64,000 nucleotides of DNA from Lachnospiraceae bacterium (GTDB lineage: Bacteria; Bacillota; Clostridia; Lachnospirales; Lachnospiraceae). This document shows positions 58,001 to 64,000 of this stretch, one piece after another. Numbering within the stretch: the stretch's first letter is position 1; every line of letters starts with the position of its first letter. The stretch lies in contig JAFSKG010000032.1 of assembly GCA_017449075.1 (NCBI GenBank), positions 1 to 64,000 of the forward strand. The letters are read 5' to 3'. The position numbers were made by a program, and so were the translations under genes. The notes under the pieces were generated by a model, which saw nothing but the letters and a program-made list of their open reading frames with translations, was not told the DNA's origin and did no database searches.

Positions 58001-61000
58001 TCCTTATGTGCTTCTAATCTAGCAAAGCTTCCACTAAGTGATACTGCTGGTCCATGGTTACCTTCAAATCTAGATTCGCCATCTATTGTGAGTCTCATAT
58101 TATCTATAGTAAGAACTGCTCCTGCTTCACCATTCATACCACGAACAGTATTTCCTATGAAGCTCATAGTTCCGACACTTATAGCGTCTCTGCCAACAGA
58201 AAGAACTGAAAGTGGCACTTCGTTGTTGATGAATGACATACTTGCATACTTAGTATTTGTATTGCCATTGATTGTGATAACAGAACTAATTACATCAGGG
58301 TCTCCACTACTATTATAAACTTTATTGTCCCTAAATGTAGTATCATAGAATGTAACGTCTGCATTATTATGTATCTTTAACCAAGTCGTAGTATTATCTG
58401 CATTATCATAAATATTGTTCTTAAATGTCACGCCATCAAATACAACTTTAGCATCTTTTCTTATATCCATTAACCTAGTATTGTCATCAGCAGCATCTAT
58501 AACAAATCCATCAAATTGAACACCATAGAATCTAAGTTCGCCATATCTTGCAGTAATGTGATAATCTAAACTTCCTTCATCTATTCCTGCCTTAGGAGCA
58601 ATAGCTCCTTTAATATTCTCTATGCCACCGCAATCTGTGATAGTTAAGTTCTCAAGTTTTCCACTTGCAAGTGTCACTCCATATCCCTTTAAGAACTCTA
58701 ACTTATATCCATTCAAACAGATAGCATCGCCAGTGCTTAAATATTTATCAAGTTCAATATTTACCTCACAGTTCGTAGCAAGTACAAAGTAATGTTGTCT
58801 GTTTGCTACTGGGAGATTGTAGTTATCAATAAAGTCTTGCATAGATGTAACTTCTGACCACTCTACATCAGCATGAGTTACATTGTCAAAGTGTGCACAT
58901 GATGCAGTTGATGGTAAGCCACAAATTCTATGCTTATGAACTTTAAGAATGAATGAGTTAGGTCTTGTAAGTTTTACATTATAATTTCCTCTTGTAAATG
59001 ACCACTCAACTTGCTTTGTCTCATCAGTAGATGATGGAGCAAGCCAGATTTGCTTATTCTCATCCTTTCCATCTACAACTACTGGGTCTACATATGTGAG
59101 CACGTTTCTTGCCACATATTGAGTAGCTATTACTACATCATTAACCTTAAATGTAATTGGTACGTAGTCATTACCTATTACCAATTCTACATTACTATAT
59201 GATCCCTTCTTATATACTTTATATCCAAGTGACTTAGCACTATCATCAATTAAGAACATCTTACTTGGATCGTTCATTGTGCTAGTGTTCTTGAAGTCTT
59301 CAAAGCTATATTCATTCCAATACTTGAATATAGTTGTGTTGTTACTCATAGCCTCTACACTTATCTTAGAACTTGTTGCTATCTTCTTACCAGGTACATT
59401 TCTAATCAATGCATTTGGATGTACAAGTATTGAAGCCGAAGCAACTGTATTGTTACTATTGATCTGTACATCGCCTTCTACATAGATAGTACCCTTAAGA
59501 TCTATAGCATAATCAGTTAATACATTGTTTATAATGCTTGTAGTTCCGAGAAGTACAAGTTCTGCTCCAGTATCAACATCAAGTATCTTGTAAGTCTTTC
59601 CAGTCATAATCAAGTTACTTATAGTAGATTTTGTATTTGTATAGAATATACTTGTTATGGCATTGTTGTTTACTTCATCTTGACTCTCAAACTCTACTTT
59701 TGCATTGTCAAGTTCTACTAAGTAGTCTGCTGCATTATCTCTTACAACTATCTTTTCACCATCAAGATAGCTATTACCTGACAACTTAATTAGTGATCCG
59801 TTTGCAACACTATTATTTACAATTGATAGTGTAGATATAGATAGGTTGTCGGCAAGTTTAAGTGATATTACATTTGCGGTGTTGGTCTTCACATTTGCAA
59901 TGCTTACTGATGCTACATATGTAATAGTTGAATCTATATCAACTACTGGAAGTGTTGAATCATTATCTATATTCTTTATAGTTACATTTTCAAGATAAAG
60001 TCTTGCATCACTATCTGCCTTGAGTACTGATTGTCCAAGTGCGCTTGTGAAGCTCATGCTTGATATAGTTATGTTGTACATATTGAGATTGCCGCTTATA
60101 TCAAATACAGAGTCTTTAGTTCTTGATACTACTGTGTTTCCGTTTACTATAGCAGCTGTTCCTCTGCAATCTGTAAATGTTAAGTCTTTATCCTTAGCAA
60201 GAGTAAGAACTGTTAATCCTTTAGCAAGTTTCATCTGATAGCCGTTTAAGCAGATTACTGAACCTGTTGCCATGCTATCAAGAGGTCTATCAATTACTAT
60301 ATCATTATTGAGTACGAAATATTTATTTACATGGTTGTTGAGTATCTCATCAAGACTTGATACATCAGTAAATGATAACAACTCGTCATGAATAGTTCCA
60401 TCCATGTGCGCAACTGAATCAGTAGCAGTATGTCCACATGCAGTATGAGTATGAACAAAGAGTAATGCATATGCATCTTCTGTCAAGTTAACTGAATACT
60501 TAGCCTTATCCATCTCCCAATTTACAGTTATCTTCTCATTCTCTGGTGATGGAGCAATCCATACCTGTTGACTCATTGGTCTATCGTGAAGTTTTACATA
60601 ATCTACATAAGTTTCTGTGTTCTTAGCCACATATTGAGTTGCCAGTACTACTGGGCTTGTCTTTCTCTCTTTAAATCTAAGAACTTCATATTCTTTACCA
60701 AGTCTAAGTTCTACTTTATCATATGCTCCTGCTTTGTAGATTCTATTGTCTGCATTTACAGTAGATTCATTATCTATATGGAATATCTCAGTTGGTGCGT
60801 ACATCACTCTCATGCCTGATACATCGCTGAAGCTTGCTATCATAAGATCATTCCAATATCTGAAGAATGGACTTTCTATATCCTTTACTTGTACATAAAT
60901 TTCAGAAGATGAAGAAATCTTAAGTGTTTGATCTCCACTTATTGCTTCTCTATCTACTACTATATTAGCGTCTCTAAGCACACTGCTTATTGTTGCCTTA

Positions 61001-64000
61001 TTGTCCTTAACAACCATATTGCCACCTACTATGAGGCTTGCAGTGGCAAGAGTTATAACACCATTTGCATCAACTCTATTGTCTTTTATACTTACATCGT
61101 GAAGAGTTATGCTGATTGTTGCAGCATTTCCTCTTGCAGAAATAAGTGTTGCATTTGTATCGTTATTAAGCATAGCAACATTTTCAAGTAATGCATCTGC
61201 TTCTGCATATACGATACTTGAATCTTTATTGAGTGCATTTATATTTTCGCTTTCATCAGTAAATCTTATGTTTGTAATCTCTGACTTAGCGCCATATACA
61301 TATACTTCTCTACCTTGTCCACTCACTCCAAGTGGAGACTCTTTTGTATAGTTGCCGCTTAATACATATGGAGTAGCGCCGTTTGACAATAAAGTAGAAC
61401 CATTAAGTGCTATTGCACCACCATATTGTGCTTCGTTGTCTTTAATTATGAAGTTGTCATTGAGTTCAAGTGCTGACTCTTCTACTGTGATAGCACCGCC
61501 GAATTTTGCTCCTGTATTTCTTGCTATACTTATAGTTGCTGTTGCCTCTAATGTAGAACCAGGACCAATATAAACTGGTGTATATGAAGCATTGCCATAT
61601 ACTCTATTGTCCTCTATCTTAGTCTCTGCCGCTATATATGCATTTGCACTATCACTTAAGTTAATGAGTGCACGAGTTACTGAGTTAGAAGATATGATAG
61701 ACTCACCATTTATTCTTATAGAAGTGCCTTCACCTGCATAGATTGCATTATTTATCACATTACCTGTAGCTATAACAACATTTAATTCTACTCCTGTATT
61801 ATTAAGTGCAGCAAGTAACATCTCAGTACTATTATTAGTAAATACAAGCTTATCAAATCTTGTATTAACATTTTCATCAACTTCTACTGCAATTCCACCA
61901 TTGTTATTGTCAAATGTGAGTTCTCCAAATGTAATTCCTAATCCGCCTGCTGAAGTTCTATTCCTTAAGTGCATCAAGCTGTCATTTATTCCAACTGTAT
62001 TATCTTTAAATGTTACTTTGTCATAGAGTATGTCGCCATTTAATTGTGAGTTAGAGATAAAGTTTACATCCACTCCGTTTATGCTATTTCCTATAAAGTG
62101 TACATCATGAAGATTTACTTTTGCATCTCTTCCTACATTTACTATGCTCATGCCGTAGTCAGCATTTGTAAAGCTAAATGTAGCTATCTGAACATTGTAG
62201 AAGTTTACTTCTGCATCTATTTGTACATTAAATGGTGATTCATTTAAGCTACGTACATTATTTGCCTCTGTTATGTATCCTCTATTAGCAACTCCTGTCT
62301 TCATAGCATTTCCACAATCAGTGATATTGAGAACACCATTGCTTATAAACCTAAATCCGCTGTTGCCGTGCTCGAATATCATATTATGTCCTGCAAGACA
62401 GATAGTAGAACCTGAAGCTATGTCTTTGATAGGAGTCTTCAAGTTATCTTGTATTATCATGTCATTTCTAAGTGCTACATAAGCTGGTTCTGGTCCAGAG
62501 AGTGCACTTATAAGTTCATCAAGATTAGATACGAACTTAAATGTTACAACCTTGTGTTCTTCTCCACCCATGTGAGCACATGACTCTGTAGCAAGTAATC
62601 CACAGATCTTATGAGTATGAGATATGAGTGTTACATATCTTGTGTCAGTAATCTTAACACTATATCTTTCACCATTTCCAAAGATCCAATCAGTCTCTTT
62701 AGTTTCATCGTAAAGATCTGGTGCTACCCAGATAGCATCTTCAATTACTATACCTTTTGCCTTAACTGCATCAACATAAGTCTCTATGTTCTTAGCTACA
62801 TATTGAGTTGCTATTATATCTTTGTGATCCTTGTCGCTTGTGAATACCAATTTCTCATATTCTTTACCAAGCATAAGAGTTACATCACTATAAGTTCCCT
62901 TCTTGTAAACTCTAAAGCCTCTATTGTAAGAACCTTCGTCTACCTTAAATATCTCTTCAGGTAAGTATGCTGGATGATCGTCATCATATGTGTCAAATCC
63001 TTCGATATCATATTCATTCCAGTGCTCAAAGATTTCACTTTCAGTATTGATATCAGAGAAGTAAATTTCTGAACTTGTAGATATAGCATACAAGTATCCA
63101 CATGCAAGCTTAGCACCTTCTCTAATTACTACGTTATAGTCATCTCCTGCTAAAGTTTTATTATCTTTTACTATTGTCTCATTATTAATAGATACTGATG
63201 CTGAAGCCACATCGATTACACCATATGCATCTACTATATTATCTCTTATTATAGCTGTGTCTTCAAAATCTACTTTGACAGCATCTCTTGCATATAAGAA
63301 TGAACCAGTATTTCCAATATATGATACTGAAGCGATTCTAAGTTCTGTATTGTAGCCAAGTTCGTCATCTATATCGAGTACGAATGCTGCTCTGCCCACT
63401 TCAATTCCACTTATTCTTAACTCACCTGCTCTAATATATCCGCCATTTAAGTAGATTATAGAATTAGATGCCTTATTCATACCTGTAAATACTAAGCCGT
63501 CACCAATTTCTATATCGTTCAAGTATTCCATCTTAATCAAGTTGTCACTTGCACTATTATCAGTAAATACTAGGTCATCAAAATCGGTATTATTTATTCC
63601 TGAAGACATTACACTTATGATGTTAGAAGCTTTGTTATTTTCAAATGTCATTCCGCTGACAACAAGATCAACTGTTCCGATTACTCTATTAATGCCTGCG
63701 AATATAGCGCCTTCAGATTCGTTGTCCCTTAATATAATTCTTGAATTACTATTTGCAAATTCAAGTGATGCATTGCTAAGTCCTACTATAGAAGATAGTG
63801 TAGCAAGCTCTGGAGAAGTTATTATAGCTTTATTGCCTACTATCTCAACTTCGCCATCTATTACGAGTCTTGAATGAGTAGCTGCGATAGCTGATCCGAA
63901 TACTGCTTCGTTATTTACTATCTCACTTCTTGTAGTGACTACAAAGTTTTGATTATTTCTGGCCATGATAGCAGAACCCGAAACTGCCTTATTATCTCTA
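52033..64000 (-). CDS. Giant beta-helix surface adhesin (5' end beyond window)
   Basis: The frame is open from the stop at 52033 to the right edge (3,988 codons seen); the codons before the Met at 63966 continue the repeat pattern (RDNKAVSGSAI), so the true start is outside. From the N-terminal side it has many beta-helix coils (DNxAxxGGAI, TFxNNxx) interrupted by four related modules near 62.6, 60.5, 58.9 and 56.8 kb. Next are about six InlB/Listeria-Bacteroides repeats (53.16-54.81 kb, VTLYANWEAGPF, VHLYAMWGRN). A poly-Gly linker (53.11-53.15 kb) and cell-wall-binding repeats (52.04-53.08 kb, NGWQYTVNSNDDKTSWHYF, KTGWINDGTGTYYLD) complete it. It should attach to the wall by its C-terminus and project outward. 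Adhesion is inference. Confidence 0.88.
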   Translation of the reverse strand, partial: RDNKAVSGSAIMARNNQNFVVTTRSEIVNNEAVFGSAIAATHSRLVIDGEVEIVGNKAIITSPELATLSSIVGLSNASLEFANSNSRIILRDNESEGAIFAGINRVIGTVDLVVSGMTFENNKASNIISVMSSGINNTDFDDLVFTDNSASDNLIKMEYLNDIEIGDGLVFTGMNKASNSIIYLNGGYIRAGELRISGIEVGRAAFVLDIDDELGYNTELRIASVSYIGNTGSFLYARDAVKVDFEDTAIIRDNIVDAYGVIDVASASVSINNETIVKDNKTLAGDDYNVVIREGAKLACGYLYAISTSSEIYFSDINTESEIFEHWNEYDIEGFDTYDDDHPAYLPEEIFKVDEGSYNRGFRVYKKGTYSDVTLMLGKEYEKLVFTSDKDHKDIIATQYVAKNIETYVDAVKAKGIVIEDAIWVAPDLYDETKETDWIFGNGERYSVKITDTRYVTLISHTHKICGLLATESCAHMGGEEHKVVTFKFVSNLDELISALSGPEPAYVALRNDMIIQDNLKTPIKDIASGSTICLAGHNMIFEHGNSGFRFISNGVLNITDCGNAMKTGVANRGYITEANNVRSLNESPFNVQIDAEVNFYNVQIATFSFTNADYGMSIVNVGRDAKVNLHDVHFIGNSINGVDVNFISNSQLNGDILYDKVTFKDNTVGINDSLMHLRNRTSAGGLGITFGELTFDNNNGGIAVEVDENVNTRFDKLVFTNNSTEMLLAALNNTGVELNVVIATGNVINNAIYAGEGTSIRINGESIISSNSVTRALINLSDSANAYIAAETKIEDNRVYGNASYTPVYIGPGSTLEATATISIARNTGAKFGGAITVEESALELNDNFIIKDNEAQYGGAIALNGSTLLSNGATPYVLSGNYTKESPLGVSGQGREVYVYGAKSEITNIRFTDESENINALNKDSSIVYAEADALLENVAMLNNDTNATLISARGNAATISITLHDVSIKDNRVDANGVITLATASLIVGGNMVVKDNKATISSVLRDANIVVDREAISGDQTLKISSSSEIYVQVKDIESPFFRYWNDLMIASFSDVSGMRVMYAPTEIFHIDNESTVNADNRIYKAGAYDKVELRLGKEYEVLRFKERKTSPVVLATQYVAKNTETYVDYVKLHDRPMSQQVWIAPSPENEKITVNWEMDKAKYSVNLTEDAYALLFVHTHTACGHTATDSVAHMDGTIHDELLSFTDVSSLDEILNNHVNKYFVLNNDIVIDRPLDSMATGSVICLNGYQMKLAKGLTVLTLAKDKDLTFTDCRGTAAIVNGNTVVSRTKDSVFDISGNLNMYNITISSMSFTSALGQSVLKADSDARLYLENVTIKNIDNDSTLPVVDIDSTITYVASVSIANVKTNTANVISLKLADNLSISTLSIVNNSVANGSLIKLSGNSYLDGEKIVVRDNAADYLVELDNAKVEFESQDEVNNNAITSIFYTNTKSTISNLIMTGKTYKILDVDTGAELVLLGTTSIINNVLTDYAIDLKGTIYVEGDVQINSNNTVASASILVHPNALIRNVPGKKIATSSKISVEAMSNNTTIFKYWNEYSFEDFKNTSTMNDPSKMFLIDDSAKSLGYKVYKKGSYSNVELVIGNDYVPITFKVNDVVIATQYVARNVLTYVDPVVVDGKDENKQIWLAPSSTDETKQVEWSFTRGNYNVKLTRPNSFILKVHKHRICGLPSTASCAHFDNVTHADVEWSEVTSMQDFIDNYNLPVANRQHYFVLATNCEVNIELDKYLSTGDAICLNGYKLEFLKGYGVTLASGKLENLTITDCGGIENIKGAIAPKAGIDEGSLDYHITARYGELRFYGVQFDGFVIDAADDNTRLMDIRKDAKVVFDGVTFKNNIYDNADNTTTWLKIHNNADVTFYDTTFRDNKVYNSSGDPDVISSVITINGNTNTKYASMSFINNEVPLSVLSVGRDAISVGTMSFIGNTVRGMNGEAGAVLTIDNMRLTIDGESRFEGNHGPAVSLSGSFARLEAHKDMYISGNEAEKGAAFDVEDNAILVLTDKMYVTDNIATYGVIYANGANITTDPTLATFNMINNVGRIGAGIYLDNSTLNITNTLTLLGNDGSTLVVDNTSTSAYAPVISKVTIDGAYGDKDGAAIKILSDNVTLDDIKVKNANAVGSIIAVYGKNTTISKADIRDNRSTNSTLVIDDVDATLNIYDETDITDNTNGATGAVYVKRGTVSVGDRIKINDNRAFTGNARNVFMTSGGSMYADTTHKLSTKSDISVSVENKEIDVLKLWNEDRITGFDSVPVFTPDNILKLDREYAGTNTRLYKSGKYADVSVKLGDDYALVEFKKKETDTAVIATQYVARNVESYLDRVTVEGIPVAAQNWIAPSVLDPTQKVIWNMYKNRCHVKVDGYTVITLGSHEHTLCGNFEPDRVPHIDGSIHDSLVSFTEVNSVDDIINMASVKYFALATDVEIDRPLDTLLDGSAICLNGYKLSIVKGIQLFNLTNKKIYIEDCGLRGYTSVLTHSANQSSTVSPMFNVSGTGELYFYNVKVDGLTTSATNNQKFINAVGGKVVLSSTSVINTTNNSTDGFITVDNAKLVLDKAEFAHNTNSKKFITINTLANNVIVSSTSIIDNNNSGYMMALEGSNEIKLGNVDIENNVSTGDGSIFYVNGPTLTFASDSSVIKNNKGVKGSVIRMTSGGIKAKSNVNMSYNEATDGGVIYMTGGDIQADSTVGSYTFEHNKAVNGGVIYADGITFAADANIVFTNNSAKNGSTIYAKDSTLDMSATNKHMYLYDNIATVGTIYFNNIRGLVRGNRLMTFNGNAAEKGTIYAFANNNTAVTISSLSVSDITVPGSAMYFDGGSQAITFKNSRFEHNGSATSVGSVMYIDGAKVTLDKDVVFNHNYNAVFNNGGTFTTTTLTGPHAAIIDPDTTNDIVFVNGLGDYVLSGNNGATFNLGGGVFKNTANDSTYSYKLSTPAGITGDSKVNFLFNGNITFATGSNMRNIYVTNAATEIFKIGTATRDMKLSYYVPERGTKVIDDINSAGGFTPTFTYKDVVYAEDPYRDTETPGEPWIVYVQKVNGVDNVYIGYKTYEVTIYANGGKFKGMTGDSHRIVPPGVVNPTTYSILIPDGYKILYLTTPSRLGYKTTQFSTKKSATESGAVVVTNDTVYNHSTHGDSIYANWDPITYTIKFDPATTSSTGTMADITGVKFDEEIILPNVEFRIPVATFSNWIDRNAIDYSQEDPETAPRIELTYDNMAKVKNLRCSEDDNVVTLYANWEAGPFKVVFEKNTPVSPGPYINDVKGETATQSRSGKVSMPLTQNGYSLTGYRFIGWSKTPLTASESEAIEHDKSKYYVDKQNVMIDPEGRTEVHLYAMWGRNKYYISLAQNEAKGAIPDPYASRFGILYDQKFSDVPEFAPKTRTNYTFTGKFVDSKITEPYARKTYNGTNYYTVDSVFRSTADKTLFPLWNNNEVMITMELGEGSLPAGKTTNIFVGYLDAPYYSIGSPSAPKEADGTFVKPVPATTARLFRKWTTDAAGNNEINKDTIYNDSSNNKVYAIYMDAYDVNITYRGNGGKGKMEPTIVKAGTKVRLRANQFERNNYSFDYWKGSDKKTYQDKQEVELYEDLILYAEWQKEGGGGGGGGGGAGGGTLPTSQQITAVAIWNLDPVTGKYVARDPEGTLLNGWQYTVNSNDDKTSWHYFNTDGTAKTGWINDGTGTYYLDNYGNMLTGLANIDGAVREFNLNGQLIGDDTGLQVDIIVPAGGNSSNESGVWNYDPIINKWKYMVNGQPARNTFFESFVSGTSCWYAVDANGDMLTGLVKRNGNVYYLQESGAEAGKLMANTTINIGGVVFETDAEGKLVGDLSLFVGLANVYDMDLMNTNAQGETVPILEETPTVEPPMVNFANTELREGFVNAGNGIIYFMVPVVDSSGNTTFEKATGVVQIDGFYYYFGDDGVMRTGLTEIDGKLYYLVEIGDKIGSVFAGYITVAGATYFCDPAQGGVATRIG
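53156..54815 (-). repeat. InlB-type (Listeria-Bacteroides) repeat block in the adhesin
   Basis: About six 70-90 residue repeats end in the AxWxxx signature: VYNHSTHGDSIYANWDP, NVVTLYANWEAG, TEVHLYAMWGRN, LFPLWNNN, NKVYAIYMDAYD and LILYAEWQKEGG. These form a beta-grasp-like stalk in other surface proteins. Confidence 0.75.
56530..57118 (-). repeat. Adhesin module, copy 4
   Basis: Runs from YKSGKYADVSVKLGDDYALV through VIATQYVARNVESY, NWIAPSVLDPTQKVIW and the motif HEHTLCG, PHIDGSIH, to SAICLNGYKLSIVKG and IEDCG. Matches copies at 58.6, 60.2 and 62.3 kb. Confidence 0.8.
58615..59225 (-). repeat. Adhesin module, copy 3
   Basis: YKKGSYSNVELVIGNDYVPI, ATQYVARNVLTYVDPV, WLAPSSTDETKQVEWSF, HKHRICGLPSTASCAHFD, DAICLNGYKLEFLKG and ITDCGG. 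Confidence 0.8.
60155..60750 (-). repeat. Adhesin module, copy 2
   Basis: YKAGAYDKVELRLGKEYEVL, ATQYVAKNTETYVDYV, VWIAPSPENEKITVNW, HTHTACGHTATDSVAHMDG, SVICLNGYQMKLAKG and TDCRG. Confidence 0.8.
62305..62925 (-). repeat. Adhesin module, copy 1
   Basis: YKKGTYSDVTLMLGKEYEKL, ATQYVAKNIETYVDAV, IWVAPDLYDETKETDW, HTHKICGLLATESCAHMGG, STICLAGHNMIFEHG and ITDCG. Confidence 0.8.

Noticed and set aside
53103..63877. Many plus-strand frames opposite the adhesin
   Set aside because: They mirror the repeat codons of the adhesin, lack ribosome sites and show no family motifs.

Overview
The window is AT-rich DNA from a Gram-positive anaerobe of the Clostridia. A Lachnospiraceae-like host fits best. The clues are strong AGGAGG-type ribosome sites, lipobox lipoproteins, choline-binding-like cell-wall repeats on secreted proteins, an ACG-repeat ribosomal peptide with a radical SAM/SPASM maturase, and an SirTM/macrodomain pair. 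The genus call is inference only.

Layout. 1-2.4 kb: a hydrolase cut by the window edge and a double-cupin/flavodoxin lipoprotein, divergent from a LysR regulator. 3.5-5.5 kb: a 10-bp repeat array and an IS3-family element with a -1 frameshift signal. 5.6-6.8 kb: a PIN-domain gene, a small partner gene and a decayed HTH gene. 6.8-9.4 kb: a CsaA-like protein, a beta-helix lipoprotein and a 49-residue lysine-rich protein. 9.4-15 kb: a WYL-regulated operon (DHH phosphoesterase, two unknown proteins, a frameshifted metallophosphoesterase, a PPP-type phosphatase, two more unknowns) behind a perfect 20-bp palindrome. A second copy of the decayed HTH gene lies at 15.1 kb, so a direct repeat flanks this accessory stretch. 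15.4-20.1 kb: an AAA_14/DUF4143 ATPase, a PrsW-type protease, CstA and a HAD phosphatase. 20.3-25.6 kb: one tight operon of an ACG-repeat precursor peptide, radical SAM/SPASM enzyme, quinone-oxidoreductase-like dehydrogenase, DUF1848 protein, zinc-type macrodomain and SirTM sirtuin, divergent from an HxlR regulator. 25.9-29.6 kb: CBS-containing pyrophosphatase, homoserine kinase, an HsdM fragment and a lipoprotein.

29.7-42.3 kb is an envelope block read leftward: PBP1A, an M16 peptidase lipoprotein, a Znu-type ATPase and permease, then FkbH-like HAD, acyl carrier protein, VOC protein, SGNH protein and MBOAT acyltransferase. The last five resemble the Dlt system in logic, with FkbH replacing the adenylating enzyme. 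42.3-46.1 kb holds a RAYT (REP-associated transposase) flanked by its REP hairpins and a two-gene BcgI-like restriction-modification system. Its specificity gene carries a G10 tract whose two alternative frames both terminate at once. 46-50.8 kb: two membrane/secreted proteins, a TPR protein, a small acidic protein, an amidohydrolase and tRNA-Leu(UAG). 50.9-64 kb: a tandem-SGNH secreted protein and most of a giant (>3,988 residue) beta-helix adhesin whose start lies beyond the window.

Strongest candidates for something new are the ACG-peptide/SirTM operon, the FkbH-ACP-MBOAT-SGNH surface acylation cluster, the phase-switchable BcgI-like system, and the RAYT/REP family spread over 31.5-50.7 kb. 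All functions are read from sequence by eye; no database search was possible.
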